The translations under genes were made by a program, and so were the position numbers. Positions 1-11,300 of a stretch of 64,000 bases of DNA are shown piece after piece. The notes below the pieces were generated by a model, which saw nothing but the letters and a program-made list of their open reading frames with translations, was not told the origin of the DNA and made no database searches. Position 1 is the first letter of the stretch. Each line of letters opens with the position of its first letter. This stretch comes from Lingula anatina. Taxonomy: Eukaryota > Brachiopoda > Lingulata > Lingulida > Lingulidae. Where the stretch lies: positions 128,510 through 192,509 of the forward strand of contig NW_019775386.1 of the NCBI RefSeq assembly GCF_001039355.2. The letters are read 5' to 3'.

Positions 1-1557
1 TATCTCTCACCGTCGGTGGCACTCCGTCGCTGTCAAGATAAGGAACGCGTGCCCAGACGCTCCGGATTGGACGCCAGAACCTTTTTCAGGAGAGTGAACT
101 TACTCCTTACCTGGCGAATTGTTCGGTTTTTGACTATTAAATTCTTATAACAGAAAGGTGCAAAGTCGTAACGTAATCGCCGAGCTTTGCACAGAAGAAT
201 GTCGTTTTTTTGACTAATTTTAGAAAGCTATTTTCGCTACCTTCTCAAAGGCCCTTCCCTCATACAGTCATACCGTAACACTCTCTCTCTACTCCTCTTC
301 ACATCTCTTCCCCTTCCCACCAAGATCTAATATTCGACGAGTGATCATAACACCATAAGCCTCCCTAAGTGGTAAACTGATAAAACTCTCGCCGTGTCTA
401 CCTTTCTCGCGATAAAAAAGACTAGCGGGGTATTAGACAGCGAGACTGGGACCTCGGCTACGGGGCTCGTGGCTGTCGGCACCGATTAGGTTAAAGCTAA
501 AACTACTTAATGGGTTTGTTGATGTAAGAAAGTTATCCCCTCAGTAGGGGCGCGGGTCGAGACCGCCAGGGACAGGGGGAATGTCCTCTGGTACCTGTCT
601 CCAAAACGAGTGCGGGTTTCCCGCGAGCATTCGTGAAACTATGATAATAGAGAAATAACTATGTGGACTGGCAATAACACTGTTTCTCAGATTCGTGGAT
701 CCTGACTGTGCTGTTTACTATGTTTTTAATAATAAAGAAAAAGGGGACCGATGGTAAAAAATGCATATAACCAAGCTTGCTTAGATTAAGGTTTTTAAAA
801 TTATACAGATATTTCTTTTTCATATGTTATGAAACATTGCTGTTACATGTACACCTGCAGTAAAAGGTATACAGATTGTCAAAAATGTCTTTTCAAGAAT
901 ATGTTCCGCGTGCGTTTCTTTTTCTAAAACTGTTCAGAAGGCAGTCCATTTTGAATGCTATCGGGTCTTTAGCATCAGATCGGCACTAGGATTTACCTGT
1001 AAGATATTTTATGTAATTCTCGTCAAGAAATGCGTGCAAAAAAGTACTGAATAGCCTCCTCGAAACTACAGCCATTGTATAATGACTTCATATGGTCAAC
1101 TTTCCCGGAATCTTGTCCTCGTTAACAGCAGGTGTGACGGTTATCACGAGTTACATGTTAAATTACCGTTCTCCTTTACTTGTAAGGTGGCCCGCATACG
1201 AATTAAAGATACACGTGTTCTTAAGTTGCTTCAAAACACAGTGCAGGCACGCGCAGGTGGCCGTGAAGTCTTTTACTGTGAGTTACGCCATATGAGGGTA
1301 TCGTCTAAATTACAAGAACACTGGTATGATTTAATAACACGGTGTTGTACAAGATGTAAAAGAATTAGAGAAGCTACTGGTTGTGGGAGGGGAAGGAGGT
1401 GGGGTTGGGAGGGGGAGGGGGAGGAGAAACTGATCTCTCCCTTCTATCTTGATGTGATGCAGTCATAAGTACAAAGTACTCTCTACCTATCCTTTACCAG
1501 GGCCGCAGTTTTTGTGTGGACATTTTTTCTGATGCGCAATTTAACCAGATACATATA
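1..1557. other. No gene seen
   Basis: AT-rich non-coding DNA with a G-rich purine stretch at 1378-1426. A 128-codon + strand ORF (1082-1468) has no recognisable domain, is Gly/Arg-rich only where it crosses the G-rich stretch, and is not called. Confidence 0.5.
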
Positions 1558-1916
1558 CAATGGCGGATTTAAAGGGGGGGGGGGGGGGGGGGGGGGGNNN
1601 NNNNNNNNNNNNNNNNNNNNNNNNNNNNNNNNNNNNNNNNNNNNNNNNNNNNNNNNNNNNNNNNNNNNNNNNNNNNNNNNNNNNNNNNNNNNNNNNNNNN
1701 NNNNNGGCAGGGTGTCCTGACCCCTCACCCCCTTTCGATTTCTGAAAAATCACGCCAATGGTACCCTCATGAAATTAGAATTTTGACTAGCTGGATAATG
1801 GTTCTAAACCGTATCAAATGCCCTCAAAAATACCAACCGCCAAAGGGGGGGGGGGGTTCGGATGTCGGCTTCGCATCCACGTAACCACCCTTCAAATAAT
1901 CCTGGATTCGCCCCTG
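1558..1916. mobile_element. hAT-like miniature element, interrupted by a gap
   Basis: The left end reads CAATGGCGGATTTAAAGG and the right end is the reverse complement of CAGGGGCGAATCCAGG, imperfect terminal inverted repeats. Flanks are ATATA and ACATA, a near-match 5-bp duplication. G-runs lie just inside both ends. GGCTTCGCATCC at 1867-1878 also occurs inside the 57.7-kb element, tying the two to one family. No transposase; a 108-N gap lies inside. Confidence 0.6.
1598..1705. other. Assembly gap, 108 N
   Basis: Run of N beginning in a G homopolymer inside the first hAT-like element; the G-run probably stopped sequencing. Peptides read through it are artefacts. Confidence 0.99.
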
Positions 1917-2012
1917 ACATATGTGAATAGCTAGTGTAAAGTCTATCTGTGAACCTAGTAGACGGTGCTCTCTCCCCCCTCTCTCCCAGGGGCTAGTTGG
2001 AAGGTGACTCCC

Positions 2013-2180
2013 CAGTGGCGGATCCAGAGATATTTTCTGACAGTCTTCCAAATTATCTTTGTTGCGCCATCCCCCATTTTTGACCGTCTTCCGACTGAAA
2101 AAATTAGATACCCGTCAATGTAAACTTAAAAATCTGACCGTCTTCGGGAAGACCCAGAAGACGGCCTAAATCCGCCCCTG
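2013..2180. mobile_element. hAT-like MITE, 168 bp
   Basis: The left terminus CAGTGGCGGATCCAG and right terminus (reverse complement CAGGGGCGGATTTAGG) are inverted repeats, flanked by an exact 5-bp direct repeat CTCCC (2008-2012 and 2181-2185). The 5-bp duplication agrees with the 57.7-kb element. Non-autonomous: no coding capacity. Confidence 0.65.
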
Positions 2181-2899
2181 CTCCCTGTACACACAGTACA
2201 GAGGTGTGCACAGTAATTATCGAGAAAATATATGTAAACATCTGGCGATGAAGATTTGCTGTGGCGTGGTTGAGGGTAAGTACTGGTACAAGGCGTGAGG
2301 GGTATGTTTGCAGCTGGTGCATGCGTGCACGTGTGCGTGTTCAAGAGGAGGACCTTGTCATTAAGGCTGTAATGAGAGGGACGATGGGTCATAATCACAA
2401 TACTTTGTTTCTTGCAACATGTACCAAGTCCTACACTCCTATGACATCAATCACCTGCTTGCTCCTAAGCATAGAATTATAGCAAAAACGTCGAAAAACG
2501 ATCCAACCTTCTAGCGGCAAAAGTGGCACCGTACCATGTAACTATGCTCACCGCATACCCGCCCTAATCAGTGACCATAGCAATTAGCGACCGGCCCACT
2601 AATTAGCAATCAGGTTCAACGTGTTTGGGGGAGGTGACGAAGGACGGAGATGCGGGTGAAAGTGAAGATTGGGCGGCCTATCATTATCACTATAACTGTT
2701 ATTACGCTTTGGTCATCTGTACGTCATTTGTTGGTCATTTGCCATTTGTCGGCTCCTGATGACCACTGATGATGGACTCAAATGAGGTACAACTGTAGGG
2801 TGGGAGAAGGCCCGGTGTTCGTAAATGTTTGGACACCAGGGGGTGGAATAATTACCGTCGCTGACCCGCATTGGGGAGTAATACTGGTTTCCACTCTCC

Positions 2900-2943
2900 C
2901 TAGGGTGAGCCCCAGAAATCCANTACTAGGGTGAGCCCCAGAA
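2900..2943. repeat. 18-bp direct duplication around a single N
   Basis: CTAGGGTGAGCCCCAGAA occurs at 2900-2917 and again at 2926-2943, with the N at 2923 between. A short version of the same contig-join artefact seen at the other single Ns. Confidence 0.75.
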
Positions 2944-3061
2944 GTACGATGATTGGAGCAGGTAAGAAATCCGGGAATTAGTATTTTCAGTCAGGATGAC
3001 GCATTTTCATTATTCCTGAAAGAGAAACATAAAAACAATATTTTTGCCTACAGCTACAACA

Positions 3062-3071
3062 AAAATAAATA

Positions 3072-3142
<71 letters not shown>

Positions 3143-3143
3143 A
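3062..3143. repeat. (AAAT)n microsatellite
   Basis: About 19 uninterrupted tetranucleotide units. Confidence 0.95.
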
Positions 3144-3967
3144 ATGGATAGAGAATTTTGTTGTGTTTGATGAAAATTTGATTTGGTGGGATAATCCCGG
3201 TAGGTTGCCTTTTATCACAGACGGGCGATCAACTATAAAATGGTGTTGCTAAAGAAGGCCTACGTATACTTTTAATTATTAACTCATGTTTCCAGTTGTG
3301 TACCTTGCAAGAAATATGGTATATTTTAAAGGATGTTGGACTACAAATACTAGACAATCACAATATGTTCAGATGTATATGTTTTTTACATGCCCGTAGT
3401 TTGCAGATGTCTGTTCAAGTGTATATACTGTATAGACAAACTTATTTGAATCAGACACGATGATATAAGATAAAATCGTCATTTTGTCCCGTACTGAATA
3501 TCTGACAAGTAAAATGGAGGAAGGTTAAAGTAGAGTAATGTGGGGGTGGGGGCACACGGTGCAAAACATTGTTGAGAATGTGCTAAAAATAAGAAAAGAA
3601 AGCTGGTGTCATTTGTTTGCCCGTATCAAAGCACCTCTGGATGCCAACCAGTAGGTGACAACTTCCATGCATGTCATGGGCGGGAATGTATTAGCCGCGT
3701 TCAGTGAAGACATTTCCATTTGTATGGCCGTATTCCAATGTACGTAGAAGAAAGAACAAAACTGGCAATGAAATGTAATTATCATTTTATTGTTCTGGAA
3801 ACATTTCAAATTATTTCGAAGGCAGAACAGGTGAAAGAGAGGACAGAGGATAATGAAGGGGTCGGGTGATGATATAATGATAATGAATCACTGACCCGCA
3901 TTCTGAGAGTGTCGGGGAGCAAAACATGCCCGTAAAACAATTAGTACACATGCCAATATAGGAAATG

Positions 3968-4003
3968 GTGTGTGTGTGTGCGTGTGTGTGTGTGTGTGTG
4001 TGT
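3968..4003. repeat. (GT)n microsatellite
   Basis: Eighteen dinucleotides with one C interruption. Confidence 0.95.
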
Positions 4004-4832
4004 AGTACAGCAATACTTATAGAAAAAGTTGATAGCTAGCAGAACAAACGTTATAAACAGGTTATTTAGACATCTAGCACAGATACGAAGAGAAACAGTG
4101 AAAAAATAATCCAGATGTAAATGCATAAGTGAATCATAACCCCTTCGAATATATTGGTTTATAAGAAAACAAGCGATCCATGAAAAAAAAAATCGATAGT
4201 TGAAAAATAAAATAAAAGATGAAAATGGTCTTTTTCCTCAATCTTTTGTCCTTCTTCTGCTCTCTCTGTATTACCCTATATCAGTTAAAGACTGTTGGGT
4301 ATGGGGTGCCCTCTACCACGGCGACAGATTGATTTTTCGCAGATATTCACAGATATGTCTCTAGATAAAAAGACAGTCATTTGGCTCTCTGGCTTTTTCC
4401 ATTTTTCCCTATATGATCTGCCACCCTGGTAGAGGGTAGGTATGAGGAGTGACAAGACGGACAAAATATTTGGAAATGTTGACCCGCATTGTCTTCGTTT
4501 TAGGATCACGGCCGTCAAGAAAATCAACGCGATTACACGTCGACACAGGATGGTGTTTTAGTGTGTTTGTGGGTGTGGTAATGACAGGATGAGAGCCCGC
4601 ATTGTCAGGGAGTTCGATCCGAAATATGGTGGCAAAGACAGAATCTGTTGGATAATCTGAGTGACGGGCCCGCATCTCGACTTGACAACGTACCTGGTAG
4701 TGATGTTAGTGCGTCATTTATCACAGAATGGCAGGTTCGCATCTTCTAAGTCATATGCAAACACAAATTTAATATCTTAAAAGATCTTTTCCTTTATTGT
4801 TTGTCATTGTTGTGTTTTTCCTTTACAAATAA

Positions 4833-4837
<5 letters not shown>

Positions 4838-4902
<65 letters not shown>

Positions 4903-4907
4903 CGCGC
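4838..4907. repeat. (GT)n(GC)n alternating purine-pyrimidine tract
   Basis: About 28 GT units followed directly by seven GC units: 70 bases of strict purine-pyrimidine alternation. Confidence 0.95.
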
Positions 4908-7590
4908 TTTGGAGATTTAAAATTAAACAGGTCTTCTAAAGAGTACAGTCCAATGGGTTTGATATTGAACGCTTTGAAACAATAATGTTCAAGTGAACAA
5001 TAAAAAGGTCCTGATGACTTAAAATAATCTTGAGATACTATCCCCCCCCCTCACCCGGATACGATCATATGTACAAGTTACTCAAATCCTTTCTATTCTA
5101 TGTTCAGAGAAACGTTTTTAGAAAAACAATGTTTTTTTCCATCTTGTACCTATATCTAAAGGGACGAGGCTGACTTGGAATACATTTTCACTTGAAAACC
5201 ACATTGTTTAATTTTCTTATCTAAAGTAAACTCGGATTGGGGTTAAGGCCCCGGGAAAACAGGGGCTCCACAGTATCTAAATGAATCTCAATTTATTTTT
5301 ACCACATTATTTTTTTTTGTTAAGGTATTACAATTGGGAACCATTTGAGATTGATGTTAGCTTTCGTAGATGAGTTATCGGGCCACGTGCAGTTGTTCAT
5401 TTGAAGTAATTTAAAATACATCAAAAATTTAAATTAAACGTGTCAGTTTTTTGAATGAAGAGATAACAGTCCGCATTAAGGGTACGCAGGAAAAGAAAGT
5501 CCGCACCACAGGGGAGACCATGAGCACATATTGTGTCTGCGTTTGCGCCAAGATAAAATGACCCTTTATTGTGAATTTCAAATTAAACCAACAGAGGGGA
5601 AAGTTATTTGCAAGTCCACTATAAATGAGATGTTTGTTTCATAGATTATTCGTGACGTTATTTTTTTCGTCTAGTTCTAAATTAAGCAGCGTGAGGACAA
5701 ATAATCTCTGTCTTATTATCATATGTTATTATATTCACTTATCACTGTGTATTTGTATTATGCACTACTTCCATTGTAATCTTGAAAAATCTCACTTTAA
5801 ATGAAGCTGTAACGTTTTTTATTTGGTTTGACGAATAATGCTTTCATTGCTTACCAAAGTGTCGCAACACGAATGAAATTGGTAAATCAAATGTGTGATC
5901 AAATGTGTGACAAAAGTGAGATTGTGACTTTAAAATATTCAAATGCACTGTATACAAACAATTTTATTATGTCAAACAGCCTGAAAAGACAGAGGGATGA
6001 GAGATGGCTTCCGTCGTTAATTGAGATCTCCGGATCCTTGTGTGCTGGAGATCGGTATCACAGTAAAAGAGACACATAATGTAAATTTACGACAAGATTT
6101 TCTAATTTACCGAAAGTGCAATTTAAGACATTGAAAGAGGAAAATCCCCATAAAGCTCGGAACTCATTTAACCCATGTAATTTCCATTTCAACTTCAATT
6201 TTAGGCACATAATGCAAAAAGTGTGTCCCGCTGACGATCATCCATGGTCCGTATCACATAAATTGTAAATAAAAACACACCGTATGTAGAATCATACGCC
6301 TAAATTGAAGAGCGGTTGTTTTACTTCATTGACAAATACCATTGCTTTGGAAATATTTCACCATTAGGACCAATTACACCGGCCCAACCGCCATTGTTTT
6401 TATTTCTTTTAAGGCCAAAATATCCATTAAAAAGACAGATACAATCTAAAAACGAGAGTTTTCCGTGCTTTCCCGACGTTCCAATACAGACGGGTAGTCG
6501 GTGTCAACGGGGGAGGTCGACTTATTTGTGAAGGGGAATTACAGGGGTAGTAAAACAGAAGCTTGTGTTTCTGTCAAACGGCTGTATTAAAAAAACAAAG
6601 AAAGCTGCCAGTGTGAGATTGAGGCGTCGCGCCGCGCGGGGCAAGTTAATGATGACACGATGGGGCAATTGCGTCGCCAGCTGTCTTCATGAAAAGGTAA
6701 TTGATTCGGAATGTTGGTGCGACCCTGGTAAATAAGTAAATAAACAAAGAAAGCAATACAAAGAAGAAAGGAAAATGAAATTTTAGAAACAATCAAGCTT
6801 AGATATATGTGAACATTTTATAGCATTATATTGATATTTATCACAATAGACCAGCAGCTTACCAAATGACAGTAGGGATTGCTAGGATCTAGCCATCATC
6901 TTTGTATGTAACACCATTGATTAAGCATCCAGTTATTTATAGAAAAAAAAAGAAAACAGATAAACATAAAAACCAGTTTCTAGATAGTTTTGAAAACGAG
7001 AGGTCGGTATAACGAAAGAAGATCGACTTTACGTTTTCATCGTACAAAGAAAGAATATTCTACTCCAGGTAACACGTGTGCATACCATACTGTCTCACTT
7101 TTGTTTAACAGTACGCCAAACGCCCTGTTTTCGTAATCTTTTCTATGGCCTAACGAATCCTCCTGTAGGCAAAGGTGTTAAGACAGCTTTGCGGTTCATA
7201 ATCCACCAATAGAACATAAATTAATAAATTCCTTTAAAGCGTCTACGGTCTTCGTGGGGAGCAACCGTTGTCGATACCCAGATCAAAGGCTTAATCTCTA
7301 ACTTCGATACACGAAGCCGTAAGTCCGCCAACTTTCTTTCTGTCACGTTTCCTGCCCTTTGACTCACCGCAACCCATAATAAGACAAATACACACTTCTC
7401 ATAGAACGATACTATGCGGGGTGAACATGTTTACAAATGAATCACAGTCAATGTGGTCTGGGCGGGGAATTACGTAATTATCACTGGATGATATGGAAGA
7501 AATGATTTAAGGTGTATCAAAGTGTGTGTTAAGCTAACAGTATAGGAGGTCTATACCCATGTAACAAACGGTGTATCTTTCACCCCATTT
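4908..7590. other. No gene seen
   Basis: AT-rich, low-complexity in places; only short ORFs without domains. GAATTACGTAATTATCAC near 7467 is a homeodomain-type palindromic core in a GC-richer setting and could be a regulatory element. Confidence 0.4.
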
Positions 7591-7785
7591 CCATAGATTA
7601 GATCGACCTACTTTAGATCGACCTAACTCCCTGGGGGTTCACGCTAAATAGCTGTCAGCCGGGCGGACACGAAAGTTAATTACCGTCTTACAACTTGTAG
7701 TAGGCGGGACGGACATTTAAGTCGGATTATCTGAAAGTAATCTAGTGAGACGCCCCGCGGGGATAGATCGATCTAAAATCTATGG
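7591..7785. repeat. Inverted-repeat element, 195 bp, possible MITE
   Basis: Ends CCATAGATT and AATCTATGG are inverted repeats that continue imperfectly (AGATCGACCT against AGATCGATCT). TAGATCGACCTA is also repeated directly near the left end. The centre is GC-richer with a homeodomain-type GTTAATTACC. No clear target duplication. Confidence 0.4.
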
Positions 7786-10507
7786 GAATAGAGCCTTTGA
7801 TGAAACATACAATGTTCTGTAACGCACGTGTGTGGGGTGTGTAATGCCTCGCGTACAGGGGGGAGGGGAGGGGGGGGGAGGGGGGGGGGCGTATGTGGAA
7901 CATCTTTCACCAAGTCTTGGTTTGCAGAGCAAGAATATAGCAAGAATCTTAACTTTGCCCCTATAAATGATAGACAAAAGTCATATTCATAAAGAATAAG
8001 AAATTCGCAAAGAAGAAAAATATTGTCCCATCCATTCAGAGGGGGAGTGCCAAAGAAAGAAAGCAACAAGTGAAATTCACAATTGTTCAATATAAATTGT
8101 TCACTTGGTGTTGGCTGGGCAAAGACTACGTCTGAGCACTCATGGATCACTTGAGTGACGACATGCCACCGGTGTGGAACCATCATTTGCCCAAGTCATC
8201 GCTATGAGGACGCAATATACATGTATATAAATGTATTTATCTTATATGTGTAATATTCAGTCAAGATAGAATACATTTAAGAAGAATTCAGTGTATATTA
8301 TCTCAACTTGGTGTCTAGAATTTTCATAAATATAGTTTTATAATGTTGTTCTTCTTTTCAGTGAACCATACTCGTTTTTATGACAATTAAGTGTGACAAT
8401 CCTTAGGCCTAAGCGCGCAATAAGGAAACAATATTACATCATTAGAAACGTAATTAGTACGCCATTGAAGTACGTTACATATTCAATGCGGCATGAAGAT
8501 TGTTACGTATATTGTTATAGTTATGACCTCGCGTACATGGAAAATGTTGAATGTTGTCTTCAGACTCGTAAGAGTAGACCGGAGGATCTGCGTTGGTCTT
8601 CTTATAAGAAAAAATGTCATTCGAAATGAATTGCGATGATTTCTGATGAGCAAAATATTGTTGGGGAAGTATTATCGTCATCATTCACCTAAATTATATT
8701 CTAGTAAGAGCAGTATGAGGAAGCTGTACATTTTCATTTATGGCATTTCCAATCCTAAGTAGTTCAAAAAGGCTACAGTCTGTAGATTTTTTTCTCAAAA
8801 GAACATTCAGCACTTGAGGTAATACTGGTATAAAGGTGATAACATTTGAACCAGACGTATTGTTTTATATAGCCATGTAAGAGTTCTGCATATTTTCAAT
8901 TCTTTATGTTCCCACTTTCCACTTTCATTTGTAACTAGAGTAGCAGGTGTGCGAATTGCCACTTCAGTGTAACGTTTAGCTCTCATATTGTATTAAGTTG
9001 GATTAGATTGAGCTTACTGGACATCGTTATTCCAAGCAGAAGTGTCCTCGAAATGCGGCGCTGTTCACAGCCTTTGTTTCCAATCAAAAGTAACGTTTAA
9101 AACTGTAATGAGCGCATTACCATTATCAATGGCAGATACATTGGTCATTCAGTTTTCAAAATGTGTCATTTATACCACAAAGAATGTTTTACCTGGAAGG
9201 CATTAAATACGTGATACTAAGTCATGTTAGTGATGTTGAGAGTGTGTGTAATACTACTTCGGTATTATGTTTTGCTTTAAAATGGATTATGCTGGAACAA
9301 ATGGCAGATCATTATTTTAGATTGCAGTTTAACAGTTGTCATGTTTATTTACACTGTTAGCAATAGAACCAGCATATTGGGTACAACATTAAGAAAGAGG
9401 CCCTTTAATTTCTAAATGTGACATATATGACGTTAATAAGTGTACATTTCTTTGTATCACCTCTTCAGTGTAACCTGGAAACAAATGAACGAGAAAATAT
9501 TGACATGGCAATGAATATTTACTTGGCTTATTGGAGATTAATATATTAATAAAGAGACCCCTCTGATATTAAAATGTGACAACTCTACTGTCACTGAGTG
9601 TGAACGTCGAGAGTGTAGGACCTCTTCAAGTATGGCCACCCTAAAATCAGTTGAGAAATATCGAAACAATAAAAAGAAGATTATTTGAGATTTTGATAAT
9701 TTTTCAAAAGAGGGGGGGGGGGGGGGGGGGGACAGTCCACATACTTAGATGTCCTACAAGTAACCTGATGTACAAACAGGTGGTATAGGGATGTGCACAG
9801 TTTGCATATTGCCTGAAGCTAGGACTCATAAAACTAGTCTCGGCGTTCTGTGCATGTGTGTTTCAGATGATTTCAGATGGTTTCAGATGATTACTCCCAT
9901 CGCCCCACTGCCTCTGTAATTTTCAAATGAAACAAAAGTTTTACTCCGTTTCTTAGAGCATTTTAATTTTAGCACAATCCCAGGAAGATGCATCACACAC
10001 TAACCAACCTGCAAAACCTACTGAAACCATCATAGATAAAACTTATAATAACGTCAATATTCTGGATTTTCCCGCGGTTCTTTTAGCGGATTGTCAGGCA
10101 TAAACCACTGTGAACATGAGCAAATTGATTAAATCGACATTGGTAGAATTATGCATTTCTATTCACAGACTTAATTTCAATTAACGAAGCTCATTAAACG
10201 CTCCCCCTCTTACTGTTGGGTGTTAATTTGAACAGTCAAAGGCGTTGCCTAGGCACCAAACGTTTGCCTGCATATTTGTAACAGGAATATAGTTGATTCT
10301 ATCTACTCAAAATCAAGCGTGCATTGATCCCATTTTTAACGAACGATTTCCTTTTTTGGGGGGTAAGGGTGGGTGGGTGATTGGCGGTACTGTTGATTAC
10401 ATGAAAAGCCACCGGGTTCTTTCACTTTCAAAAAAGTAACAAGTCCTGAACCCCACCCCACAATGGGTAGTCTTCTACCCCCTCCCCCTTACAGGGGGCG
10501 CCTCGAT
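7786..10507. other. No gene seen
   Basis: G-rich run at 7858-7890 (many G triplets; possible quadruplex), a 20-G run at 9712, otherwise AT-rich with short domainless ORFs. Confidence 0.45.
9712..9731. repeat. Poly-G run, 20 bases
   Basis: Twenty consecutive G. Homopolymer length is probably not exact in the assembly. Confidence 0.9.
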
Positions 10508-10640
10508 AGTCCGAAGGTTCCTTGGTACGAAGGTTCATTGATCCAAAAAATGGTAACATTTTCTTCAGATTTTTAATCAAGGGTTCATTTTTGGTCGGAA
10601 GGTTCTGTAGTGAATATTCGGACCAATGAACCTTCGGACT
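10508..10640. repeat. Inverted/direct repeat unit built on GAAGGTTC
   Basis: AGTCCGAAGGTTC at 10508-10520 and its perfect complement GAACCTTCGGACT at 10628-10640 form 13-bp inverted ends. Between them GAAGGTTC or close variants recur about every 20-60 bases in both orientations. Looks like a small non-autonomous element or a remnant of a satellite-like repeat; no coding capacity. Confidence 0.5.
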
Positions 10641-10859
10641 GTTTCTCTCCCCCCCCCACACCACCCTCCTTTATCATGTATTGGCCCAACTGCAAAATGC
10701 GACTAATGACTAATAACGGAGACGGCGATCAACTGATCAAGAGAGGCTGCGGATGAAATGACCAGTCTATCATTGGTACGGAATTCACTGGAGTAAATGG
10801 CTGGCTATCTACCTGTAACCATTCCAGACAACTCGATCCGATAAATACATTAAAAAGAA

Positions 10860-11300
10860 GATTTGCGGTTGTCAGCGTGGTGAAGCGGTTCGGTAGGGGG
10901 TCGAGGCGACTGAAGAAGCAACCGACGGAGGATTTTATTTCTTCCGCGAGTCTGGAAGTCTTCTGGTAGTAGGAGGCTGGACCTCGTGCACGTGTAGGAA
11001 ATTAAACACAATCACACACCATAATTCATTCGCTGTTTAACATTACAGAGCTCCGCAAACTGATAAACACGGGAGTCCACCTGGCACGCTTCGACGCCGC
11101 GGGGGACGTTTGTAACGCTACCTCTGATTGGATCAGTTTCACCTTGCGCCGCGGGAAAAGATAAACGATGATCTCATTGGTCGAAACTGCTGGAATGTAG
11201 CGTGGGAATCGTCTGCTTCATTCCTTCACACGAGTTAAGAGCAGATGGCAGAAACAATAACTATCGGTATAGGGTTTCGCGTTCCCACACTTTTTCGTGC
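10860..11300. promoter_or_regulatory. Distal CCAAT/CSL-rich block, candidate enhancer or promoter
   Basis: GC-rich island about 9.7 kb before HES with inverted CCAAT boxes (11127-11131 and in CTCATTGGTCG near 11173), an E2F-like TTTTCCCGCGGCGC (minus strand, near 11148-11161), a high-affinity CSL site CGTGGGAA (11201-11208) and TTCCCACA (11282-11289). CCTCTGATTGG (11121-11131) recurs in the HES promoter (20610-20620). No ORF with a bHLH or other domain follows. Confidence 0.4.

Larger units (their letters stand above)
1190..4675. promoter_or_regulatory. Cluster of GCM-type sites (ATRCGGGY)
   Basis: Sites matching the published GCM consensus ATRCGGGY occur at 1190-1197 (-), 2650-2657 (+), 2864-2871 (-), 3619-3626 (-), 3894-3901 (-), 4482-4489 (-), 4595-4602 (-) and 4668-4675 (-). 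Three of them share the longer 11-mer TGACCCGCATT (2862, 3892, 4480). No gene lies here; a regulatory element for a gene to the left, or for HES 16 kb away, is inferred. Confidence 0.45.

Noticed and set aside
1082-1468. 128-codon + strand ORF
   Set aside because: No recognisable domain, biased composition only where it crosses a G-rich tract, and no splice or polyadenylation context.
11201-11289. Head-to-head CSL sites as a paired SPS
   Set aside because: The two sites face each other but are 73 bp apart, far beyond the 15-17 bp spacing of a true SPS.
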